Below, in pieces: positions 25,536 through 32,165 of a stretch of 64,000 bases of DNA. A program made the position numbers and the translations under genes. Numbering within the stretch: the stretch's first letter is position 1; each line of letters begins with the position of its first letter. This DNA comes from Pseudomonadota bacterium. Lineage in GTDB: Bacteria > Pseudomonadota > Alphaproteobacteria > Rhizobiales > Hyphomicrobiaceae. The DNA lies in NCBI GenBank assembly GCA_023412805.1, contig JAEZRM010000064.1, positions 372,001 to 436,000 of the forward strand, given 5' to 3'. The notes beneath the pieces were generated by a model. That model saw only the letters and a list, made by a program, of their open reading frames with translations, made no database searches and was not told the origin of the DNA.

Positions 25536-25586
25536 CTACTCCCCCTTCAGCGGCTCGATCCTGGCCAGGTTCACTCGGCGGCGGGC
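25536..25586 (-). pseudogene. Remnant of a third higA copy (last 16 codons)
   Basis: Immediately downstream of higA, the minus strand encodes EARRRVNLARIEPLKGE and a TAG stop. This equals the C-terminus of the orphan higA at 26253, not that of the adjacent intact higA. The 51 bp are nearly identical to 26253-26302. It is a scar of tandem duplication and deletion, with no start codon or N-terminus. Confidence 0.75.
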
Positions 25587-25587
25587 C

Positions 25588-25878
25588 TCAAGCCACCTTC
25601 ATCGGCTTGATATCCGACACGTCTACCCGCTGCCGGGCCTCGTGCAGATCGTGGGCGCGCTGCAGGTTCATCCAGAACTCGGCGGTGTTTCCGAAAAAGC
25701 GCGACAGGCGCAGCGCCGTATCCGCGGTCACTGCGGTTTCACCCTTTACCAGCCTCTCTATGCGCGTGCGAGGCACCTTGAGCTCGCTGGCCAGCGCGCC
25801 CGAACTCATGCCCAATGGGTCGAGAAACAGCTCCTTAAGCACTTCGCCCGGATGTGAAGGGTCCGCGAGAACGACCAT
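25588..25878 (-). CDS. higA: HigA-family antitoxin
   Basis: This 96-residue protein has an HTH_3/XRE domain typical of HigA addiction-module antidotes: HPGEVLKELFLDPLGMS at the start, HTH at about 20-60 (ALASELKVPRTRIERLVKG), then FFGNTAEFWMNLQRAHDLHEAR. It would bind its own promoter and neutralise HigB. It starts 12 nt after the higB stop, in the toxin-first order characteristic of higBA. Confidence 0.92.
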   Translation of the reverse strand: MVVLADPSHPGEVLKELFLDPLGMSSGALASELKVPRTRIERLVKGETAVTADTALRLSRFFGNTAEFWMNLQRAHDLHEARQRVDVSDIKPMKVA

Positions 25879-25890
25879 CTTCCAGTCCTT

Positions 25891-26172
25891 TCAGTGATAG
25901 TCGACGATCTCGACGTCGGCAGGCCCGGCTTCGGTCCACACGAAGCAAATGCGCCACTGATTGTTGAGGCGAACGGAATGCTGCCCTGCCCGATCGCCGC
26001 TCAGCTCTTCGAGATTGTTGCCAGGCGGGACGCGAAGGTCTTCCAGCACCGCTGCGGCTTGAAGCGCTGACAACATGGCTTTCGTTCGCTTGACCAGATC
26101 GCTTGGGAAGCCCTTGCCGTATCGGCCGGCGACAGCCTGCGCAGCAAGCTTTCCCCTCGTGCTCTGAATCAT
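25891..26172 (-). CDS. higB: HigB-family toxin (RelE/ParE fold mRNA interferase)
   Basis: This 93-residue protein starts at ATG 26172. Conserved segments: AAVLEDLRVPPGNNLEELSGD in the middle and HSVRLNNQWRICFVW near the C-terminus, ending VEIVDYH, all typical of the plasmid-maintenance killer / HigB family. It would cleave mRNA on the ribosome. The upstream region is short (80 bp) and AT-richer, with the probable autoregulated promoter before 26172 (ATGATACATATC around 26195). Confidence 0.9.
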   Translation of the reverse strand: MIQSTRGKLAAQAVAGRYGKGFPSDLVKRTKAMLSALQAAAVLEDLRVPPGNNLEELSGDRAGQHSVRLNNQWRICFVWTEAGPADVEIVDYH

Positions 26173-26252
26173 GGATGGTATGTATCACGTCATGATACAT
26201 ATCTCAAGGCTAGGTTTCGCTTGGCCCGACACCACGCGTTATGGTCGAAAGC

Positions 26253-26543
26253 CTACTCCCCCTTCAGCGGCTCGATCCGGGCGAGGTTCACGCGGCGGCG
26301 GGCGTGGTGGAGGTCGTGGTTGCGCTGAATGTTCATCCAGTACTCGGGAGCGGTGCCGAAGAAGTGCCCGAGGCGCACGGCCATATCGGCACTCATGGGC
26401 ACCTCGCCCTTGACGAGGTGCACCAGCAGGGCCCCCGACATCTCCGTCCGGGCGGCCAGCGCTGCTGCGCTCATGTTGAGGGGATCAAGATACAGATCCT
26501 TGAGCACTCTCCCCGGATGTGATGGACCATCGAGAACGATCAT
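26253..26543 (-). CDS. Orphan HigA-family antitoxin
   Basis: This 96-residue paralogue of the neighbouring higA has the same length and layout (HPGRVLKDLYLDPLNMS, HTH, FFGTAPEYWMNIQRNHDLHHARRRVNL). No higB lies upstream: the 370 bp before it hold only repeats and a tRNA. It may be a leftover antitoxin or may cross-regulate the adjacent pair. Its C-terminal codons recur as a remnant at 25536-25586. Confidence 0.88.
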   Translation of the reverse strand: MIVLDGPSHPGRVLKDLYLDPLNMSAAALAARTEMSGALLVHLVKGEVPMSADMAVRLGHFFGTAPEYWMNIQRNHDLHHARRRVNLARIEPLKGE

Positions 26544-26721
26544 TGCTATTCCCTTCGCAGGTCATTCGCGACCCGGGTATGCGATGCGGCTCATGCAACT
26601 CTCAGCCTTCGCACTTACAATACTGAAGCACTTCTCTAACCATTCGCTGAACGGCATCCAGACAATTTGCCGAATGTGGATGCTCTCGAGAGAACTTGCC
26701 CTCGCGGGACCTGCGAGCACA

Positions 26722-26917
26722 GCGAACTCGGCGTGAGCGCCTCGCCCATCCTGAGGCCGCGAGTGCGGCCCGGGCCGAGGCCCGCCCGCGCGGAGCCGGT
26801 GAGCGTAGCGAACTCGGCGTGAGCGCCCCGACGATCCTGAGGTCGCAAGCGCGTCCCGGGCCAAGGCCCGCCGGCGCGGAGCCGATGAGCGTAGCGAACT
26901 CGGCGTGAGCGCAATAA
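26722..26917. repeat. 86-bp tandem repeat array at the 3' end of the CAU tRNA
   Basis: Units start at 26722, 26808 and 26894, an exact 86-bp period. Each begins GCGAACTCGGCGTGAGCGC and ends GGAGCCG(G/A)TGAGCGTA; the third is truncated after 24 bases at the tRNA 3' end. The boundary sequence CGGCGTGAGCGCA...ATGGTGGGC is shared with the array at tRNA-Val. The interior contains complementary blocks (CCCGGGCC, GGCCCG) that can fold. Confidence 0.92.
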
Positions 26918-26993
26918 TGGTGGGCCCGGCAGGACTCGAACCTGCAACCAGACGGTTATGAGCCGCCGGCTCTAACCATTGAGCTACGGGCCC
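26918..26993 (-). tRNA. tRNA with CAU anticodon, probably tRNA-Ile2
   Basis: This 76-nt cloverleaf has acceptor GGGCCCG/CGGGCCC, D arm GCTC...GAGC, anticodon stem GGCGG/CCGTC with loop CTCATAA (anticodon CAT), T arm GCAGGTTCGAGTCCTGC, and an encoded CCA. The acceptor pairs C4-G69 and C5-G68 are those recognised by TilS on minor tRNA-Ile, which favours Ile2 (CAU modified to lysidine) over elongator Met. Confidence 0.9.
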
Positions 26994-27200
26994 CACGCTG
27001 CGGGGCCGCGATCCCGGGCCGACGAGCAGAGCGCGCCTCTATAACAGGTTCGCGGCGGCGTTTGCACCCCGCGCGACGCTGGCCCGACGCCCTCGATGGC
27101 TGTCACCGACGGATCGCGCCGCAGCGCGCGTTCTCCAGCAAGCTTTCGCCGCATTGGACGGCCACAGAGCATCCCAGCCGGGAAACGAATGGACGGACAC

Positions 27201-27923
27201 ATGAAACCGCTTACCTCACTGGTGATCGCGGGCCTTTTCGCCCTGATCCCCACTCTTGGAGCTGCCCCCATGACCGAAGCTGAAGCCCAGGAGCAACGCG
27301 CGGGCCGCTGGGTCATGGTCGCGGGCCACGGCAGTGTCGAGGCGCCGCCCGACGGCGCTCAGATCACCACGGGCGTCGTCACCGAAGGTGCGACGGCGCG
27401 CGAAGCGCTCACCGCCAACAACGCGGCCATGCGCAAGGTGATCGATGGCCTCAAGGTCGCCGGTATCGATGCCAAGGACATCCAGACGCAGCAATTCCAG
27501 ATCTCTCCGCGCTATCGCGACTACAAGGGTCGCGGCGCGCAGCAGATCGAAGCCTACGTCGTGCGCAATCAGGTCGATGTCAAAGTGCGTGAGATCGCCA
27601 AGCTCGGCGATATCCTCGATCAGGTGGTGACGCTCGGCGCCAACCAGGCGAGCAGCATCAACTTCATTGTCTCGGATGCGGAAAAGCGCAAGGACGAGGC
27701 GCGCAGGCTGGCCGTCCAGAACGCCACGCATCGCGCGCGCCTGCTTGCAGAGTCGGCGGGCGCAAAGCTCGGCCCCGTGATCACGATCAGCGAAGAGGTC
27801 ATGGGCCCGCGTCCGCCACGCCCGATGGTCGCGCGCAGCTCCATGTCGGCGGAAAGCGTGCCGATCGAGGGCGGCAGCGAGACTCTGAGCGTTCGCGTCG
27901 AAATGTCTTTTGCGCTGGAGTAG
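27201..27923 (+). CDS. SIMPL (DUF541) periplasmic protein
   Basis: This 240-residue protein starts at ATG 27201. A signal peptide (MKPLTSLVIAGLFALIPTLG) is cleaved near residue 29. The SIMPL fold is recognised by GHGSVEAPPDGAQITTGVV at the mature start, NNAAMRKVIDGLKVAGIDAKDIQT, and VIVTIS/ISEEV-type strands near the C-terminus (LAESAGAKLGPVITISEE). Such proteins are periplasmic oligomers linked to envelope and oxidative stress. Upstream ATGs in frame lie before the signal peptide and are less likely. Confidence 0.9.
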   Translation: MKPLTSLVIAGLFALIPTLGAAPMTEAEAQEQRAGRWVMVAGHGSVEAPPDGAQITTGVVTEGATAREALTANNAAMRKVIDGLKVAGIDAKDIQTQQFQISPRYRDYKGRGAQQIEAYVVRNQVDVKVREIAKLGDILDQVVTLGANQASSINFIVSDAEKRKDEARRLAVQNATHRARLLAESAGAKLGPVITISEEVMGPRPPRPMVARSSMSAESVPIEGGSETLSVRVEMSFALE

Positions 27924-28002
27924 ATGCGCTAATCGCGCCCACGATGCAGCCGCCTCTTCTGCAAACGCAAACGTTGGCGTTGGTGGCCGCCCCTCACCCT
28001 AG

Positions 28003-28028
28003 CCCTCTCCCCGCACGCGGGGAGAGGG
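28003..28028. repeat. GC-rich hairpin of a dispersed intergenic repeat
   Basis: CCCTCTCCCC (28003-28012) pairs perfectly with GGGGAGAGGG (28019-28028) around GCACGC, preceded by CCCTCACCCTAG. This CCCTCACCC-CCCTCTCCCCGC motif is a common dispersed intergenic hairpin in Gram-negative genomes and may serve as a terminator of the SIMPL gene. Confidence 0.7.
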
Positions 28029-28084
28029 GATATTCGGGCCCCTGCGCATGGCGCCCGCAGGCATAGCACCACGATTGTATGCGG

Positions 28085-28222
28085 TAGCACCTCTTCCTGA
28101 GCGCGCGACCGCGCGCCGGCCGGTAGGCCGCGCCGAAAGCATGAGCGCGCGACCGCGCGCCGGCCGGTAGGCCGTTCACCTCTTCCTGAGCGTGCGACTG
28201 CACGCCGGCCGGTAGGCCGTTC
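28085..28222. repeat. Three-copy repeat downstream of mgtE
   Basis: The core TGAGCGCGCGACCGCGCGCC followed by GGCCGGTAGGCCG occurs at 28098, 28142 and 28187 (spacing 44 and 45 bp; the last copy has two changes). Two copies are preceded by CACCTCTTCC. The first 22 bases of the core are identical to part of the tRNA-Val repeat unit at 22315, tying the loci into one family. It ends at the mgtE stop codon. Confidence 0.85.
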
Positions 28223-29602
28223 TTACAAAAGAACAAGCGTCGCCAAACCGAGGAAGGCGAGGAAGCCGATCACGTCGGTGATCGTCGTCACGAACGTTGC
28301 TGACGCGACCGCTGGATCGAAGCCTAACCGATCGAGCGCAAGCGGCACGAGGATGCCGGCGACCGCTGCCGTGAAGAGGTTGATGACGAGCGCTATGGCA
28401 ATCACGATGCCGAGCGTGCCGATGCCGAACCATAGGAAAACGATCGGGCCGAGCAGGGCGCCGAGCGCGAGGCCATTGATCAGGCCAACGGCGGCCTCTC
28501 GGAGGATGATGCGCGTGCGGTTCGCCGGGCCGAGATCCCTCGTCGCGAGCGCGCGCACCGTGACGGCCATGGTCTGCGTGCCGGCATTGCCGCCCATGGA
28601 CGCGACGATGGGCATGAGCACGGCGAGCGCTACCATCTGTTCGATGGAGGCATCGAATTGCTTGATCACCGCTGCGGCGACGCCGGCCGTGCACAGGTTG
28701 ATGGCAAGCCAAACAATGCGGCTGCGAACGGTCGAGATGACACTGTCGCCGATGCTTTCGTCGCCGACGCCCGAGAGGCGGCGAAGGTCTTCGTCGGTCT
28801 CATCCTCGATGACTTCGACGATATCGTCGACGGTGACGACGCCGACGAGACGCTTGTTGGCGTCGACGACAGGCGCCGATTTGAGGTCGTAGCGCTCGAA
28901 CTGACGCGCCATCTCCTCCTGATCGAGGGTGGCGGAAACCGTGTGCTGGTCGGCTTCCATGATCTGCTGAACGAGTACTGCTCGTTTCGTGCGCAGCAGG
29001 CGCGAGAGGTCGATCGTGCCGATGACGCGGTAGCTCGGATCGATGACGAAAATGTCAGTGAAGGTCTCCGGCAGATCATCGGACTCGCGCATGTGGTCGA
29101 TGACCTGACCGACCGACCAGAAGGGCGGGACGGCAACGAAGTCCGTCTGCATGAGACGGCCGGCCGTTTCTTCCGGGTATTCGAGGTTCCGCTCGAGCGC
29201 CATACGGTCGCTCGACGGCATCTGCGCGAGGACGTCCTCCTGGTCCTCCTTGTCGAGGCTTTCGAGGACGTAGGCAGCGTCGTCGGTGTCGAGCTCGGTG
29301 AGGACCCGGGCTAGAACCTCGTTCGGCAGCGCCTCGGCGAGCTGGTCGCGAACGCTTTCCTCGAGCTCGGACATGACCTCGGGATCGAAGTCATCGCCGA
29401 GGATTTGAATGAGGCGGACCCGCTCGTCGGGATCCAGCAACTCGATGATGTCGGCGAGATCGGGGGCCCTCAAGCCGTGCGTGAGCACCCGCACATTGGC
29501 GGCCTGGTTCTCTTCGAGCGCGAGGCGAAGGGCTTCGAGGCGGCGCCGGTTCATGGCCTCCTGGTCCTCGACCGGCTCGGTATCGGGCGCTTCTTGGCTC
29601 AT
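28223..29602 (-). CDS. mgtE: Magnesium transporter MgtE
   Basis: This 459-residue protein starts at ATG 29602; an upstream in-frame extension is not supported. Order: acidic helical N domain (LLDPDERVRLIQILGDDFDPEVM at about 40-62), two CBS domains (about 125-255, with TVSATLDQEEMARQFERYDL and VVTVDDIVEVIEDE), then five membrane helices (about 275-459) with the conserved MPIVASMGGNAGTQT pore segment. It is a Mg-gated homodimeric channel of the inner membrane. The stop lies against the repeat array. Confidence 0.96.
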   Translation of the reverse strand: MSQEAPDTEPVEDQEAMNRRRLEALRLALEENQAANVRVLTHGLRAPDLADIIELLDPDERVRLIQILGDDFDPEVMSELEESVRDQLAEALPNEVLARVLTELDTDDAAYVLESLDKEDQEDVLAQMPSSDRMALERNLEYPEETAGRLMQTDFVAVPPFWSVGQVIDHMRESDDLPETFTDIFVIDPSYRVIGTIDLSRLLRTKRAVLVQQIMEADQHTVSATLDQEEMARQFERYDLKSAPVVDANKRLVGVVTVDDIVEVIEDETDEDLRRLSGVGDESIGDSVISTVRSRIVWLAINLCTAGVAAAVIKQFDASIEQMVALAVLMPIVASMGGNAGTQTMAVTVRALATRDLGPANRTRIILREAAVGLINGLALGALLGPIVFLWFGIGTLGIVIAIALVINLFTAAVAGILVPLALDRLGFDPAVASATFVTTITDVIGFLAFLGLATLVLL

Positions 29603-29704
29603 GAACGGCGGCCTCGCTTTACGCTCGCAATGGATTGCTTCTTGGCCTGAGCGCATAGCATGGTGTGAGGCCATGCCATAGAGCAGGTTGATCGAGGATT
29701 GTCG

Positions 29705-30760
29705 ATGTCGCAGCCGCCCCGCTTGGTGTTCGCGAACTCACTGGACTATGCGCGCTTGACAGGCGGCTTCGTGTACAACACGCGGCTGATGCGAGAGCTT
29801 GCGGTGCGCGGCTGGGATGTGGCGCGGCTCGATCTGCCGGCTGGATTTCCGCGCCCGGACGCGGCGGCGCGGGCGCGCACGGCGGAGCTGCTGGCCGCGC
29901 TTCCGGCAGGCACGCTGGTCGTTGCAGATCAGATCTGCCTTTCGCCGATTGCTGGGGGCTTGATGCGCGAGGCTCAGCGCCTGCGACTGGTAATGATCTT
30001 CCACCACCCGATTGCGATGGAGGAGGGACTGCCAGCGGATGCTCGCGCCCGCTTTGTCGAGGCGGAGCGAACAGCGCTAGCCGCGTGCCGGATTGTCATC
30101 GCGTCGTCACATACGACAGCAGCCACTTTGAGCGCGGACTATGGCGTGCCGGCATCCCGGATCGTGGTTGCCATTCCAGGCATGGGGCGCCCCGCTGTGG
30201 TGGAGCCGCCCGCCGCTGGTGTGCTGCGTCTGCTCTCCGTCGGCGCTGTCATCCCGCGCAAGGGTTATCATGTGCTGATCGAAGCGCTGGCCGAGCTCAC
30301 GCATCTTCCGTGGACACTCAGCATCGTCGGCGATCTCGAACGAGCGCCGGACTACGTGGCTCAGTTACGGGAGATGATCTGTGGCGTCGCCCTCCGCGAG
30401 CGCGTGCGCCTGGAAGGAGGGCTTTCAGACGCGGATATGGAGGCGCAATGGCAGTCCGCGCAGGTCTTTGTCGCAGCGTCACTGCACGAGGGCTATGGCA
30501 TGGCGGTCGCCGAGGCCATCGCGCGCGGTGTGCCGGTCGTCACGACGGGTGCGGGCGCCGTCGAGGGCTGGCTCCATCCGTCAGCCGCCCTGATCGTGCC
30601 TGAGCGTTCGATTGAAGCGCTGCGAGCGGCGTTGGCGCGTGTACTCGCCGAGCCGGCGCTCAGGTCGGAGCTGCGCGAGGCCGCACTGCGCGCGGCGTCA
30701 CGCTTTCCGAGCTGGGCCGATGCGGCCGAGGTCGTGGATGGGCCGCTTCGCGCGATTTGA
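29705..30760 (+). CDS. Glycosyltransferase family 4 (GT-B)
   Basis: This 351-residue protein starts at ATG 29705. The C-terminal nucleotide-sugar half is clear: LLSVGAVIPRKGYHVLIEAL, LSIVGDLERAPDYV, then VFVAASLHEGYGMAVAEAIA with the EGYG/E-A-A motif, and PVVTTGAGAVEGWL. The N-terminal acceptor half has GGFVYNTRLMRELAVRGWDV. Substrate is unknown. It is divergent from mgtE and isolated from the polysaccharide region at the right end. Confidence 0.9.
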   Translation: MSQPPRLVFANSLDYARLTGGFVYNTRLMRELAVRGWDVARLDLPAGFPRPDAAARARTAELLAALPAGTLVVADQICLSPIAGGLMREAQRLRLVMIFHHPIAMEEGLPADARARFVEAERTALAACRIVIASSHTTAATLSADYGVPASRIVVAIPGMGRPAVVEPPAAGVLRLLSVGAVIPRKGYHVLIEALAELTHLPWTLSIVGDLERAPDYVAQLREMICGVALRERVRLEGGLSDADMEAQWQSAQVFVAASLHEGYGMAVAEAIARGVPVVTTGAGAVEGWLHPSAALIVPERSIEALRAALARVLAEPALRSELREAALRAASRFPSWADAAEVVDGPLRAI

Positions 30761-30786
30761 GGGCAAAGTCATAAAGACGGGCGGGT

Positions 30787-30847
30787 CCGGGAGGGTGTCC
30801 CTCCCGGTGGGGTTGCGGGGCAAGCCCCGCTCGCGCCGCAGGCGCGA
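30787..30847. repeat. Three consecutive perfect hairpins between convergent genes
   Basis: Hairpin 1: CCGGGAGGG-TGT-CCCTCCCGG (30787-30807). Hairpin 2: GCGGGGC-AA-GCCCCGC (30815-30830). Hairpin 3: TCGCGCC-GCA-GGCGCGA (30831-30847). All stems are perfect and they fill the 87-bp gap between the glycosyltransferase and CoA-transferase stops. None has a T-run, so a Rho-independent terminator role is doubtful; a mobile intergenic hairpin element is as likely. Confidence 0.85.
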
Positions 30848-32041
30848 CTACTTCCCCGCAGCAATCCGCTTATCGAGCAGCGTCCCGATCTCGGCCTCGC
30901 TATAGCCGAGGTCGGCGAGCAGCGCGCGGGTGTCCGCGCCGAGAGGCGGTGGCGCGCGGTCCGGCTCGGGCTCCATGCCACGGAAGATCACGGGCTGGCG
31001 CAGCGTGCGCACGACACCGATGTCGTCCTCGAAATTCGGCTCGAAGAAGCCGACAGCCTTAAGATGCGGGTCATCGAGCAGGCTGTCGGGCGTGTGGACG
31101 ACGCCGCACGGCACATCGGCCTTCTCGAATGCGGCGAGCCATTCTGCGCTCGTGCACCCGCCGAGTGATGCGGCGATGATGGCGTACAATTCATCGGAGC
31201 GCTTGGAGCGCTCGGCATTGTTCGCGAACCACGGCTCCTTGGTGAGATCCTCGCGCCCGAGGAGCGTGAGTACGCGGACCCATTGCGTTTGCGTATAGGG
31301 CAGCAGCGCGATCCAGCCGTCGCTCGTCGGGAAGGGCTTGCGGTTCTGCGACAGCGTGCGGTGGTAGCCGGTCGGACCCTTTTCCTCGAAGCTCGCTCCC
31401 ATGAGGTGCTCGTTGAGCGAGAAAGCGGCCATGGCCTCGAACATGGGCATCTCCACGAGCTGGCCCTTGCCGCCATGACGCTCGCGATAGAGGAGCGCGG
31501 CCAGCACGGCGTAAACCACGTGAAGACCGCCGGCTTTGTCGGCCGTCACGGTCGGATGATAGGCCGGCGTGCCGTCGCGGCGGTGCGTGAGGCCAGCGAG
31601 GCCCGAGCTCGCCTGAATGATGTCGTCGTATGCAGGCTTCCCCGAGTAGGGGCCGTCACTGCCATAGCCGAGGGCCGCGCAATAGATGAGGCTCGGATTG
31701 AGTGCGTGCACCTTCTCCCAGCTGAAGCCGAGGCGGTCGAGCGCATCCTGGCGCATGTTGTGGACGAGCACGTCGCCGGTCTTGATGAGGCGGCGGAGCA
31801 CTTCCTTGCCTTGCTCGTTCTTGAGATCGAGGGCGACGGAGCGCTTGTTGCGGTTGTTGTTGACGAAGACCGCGCCGAGGCCCGGACCCGTGGTCGGCGG
31901 CGTGTAGCGGTTCATGTCGCCGTCGACGGTCTCGATCTTGATCACTTCCGCCCCGAGATCGCCCAAAAACTGGGTCGCGAAAGGTCCCAGCACGATCGTG
32001 GTGATGTCGATGATCCTCAGGCCGGCGAGCAGCGGGTACAT
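30848..32041 (-). CDS. CaiB/BaiF-type (class III) CoA-transferase
   Basis: This 397-residue protein starts at ATG 32041 (MYPLLAGLRIIDITTIVLGP). Family landmarks: FATQFLGDLGAEVIKIE, NRNKRSVALDLKNEQGKEVL, the likely catalytic Asp in a VLVHNMRQDALDRLG context, GYGSDGPYSGKPAYDDIIQA, and the C-terminal LGADTRALLADLGYSEAEI. It would transfer CoA between organic acids. It lies 124 bp downstream of a ThDP enzyme on the same strand. That pairing recalls oxalate catabolism, but the ThDP enzyme does not look like oxalyl-CoA decarboxylase. Confidence 0.92.
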   Translation of the reverse strand: MYPLLAGLRIIDITTIVLGPFATQFLGDLGAEVIKIETVDGDMNRYTPPTTGPGLGAVFVNNNRNKRSVALDLKNEQGKEVLRRLIKTGDVLVHNMRQDALDRLGFSWEKVHALNPSLIYCAALGYGSDGPYSGKPAYDDIIQASSGLAGLTHRRDGTPAYHPTVTADKAGGLHVVYAVLAALLYRERHGGKGQLVEMPMFEAMAAFSLNEHLMGASFEEKGPTGYHRTLSQNRKPFPTSDGWIALLPYTQTQWVRVLTLLGREDLTKEPWFANNAERSKRSDELYAIIAASLGGCTSAEWLAAFEKADVPCGVVHTPDSLLDDPHLKAVGFFEPNFEDDIGVVRTLRQPVIFRGMEPEPDRAPPPLGADTRALLADLGYSEAEIGTLLDKRIAAGK

Positions 32042-32165
32042 GGGGGCGGGCGTTCCTTCGATCTTGTTGTTTGGCCCCGAGGGAGGGCGGTGCCTGTTTA
32101 TGCCGCACGCAGGGAAGAGGCACCAGACCATTGTTTGGCGAAGCAAAATGCAGATCGAGCAGGGC

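Noticed and set aside
24252..26543. Complete type I restriction-modification system
   Set aside because: Only an HsdR-N-like domain is present; no helicase part, hsdM or hsdS lies nearby.
26562..26996. Protein-coding frame across the CAU tRNA and its repeats
   Set aside because: The 86-bp period shifts frame at each unit and the frame includes the tRNA.
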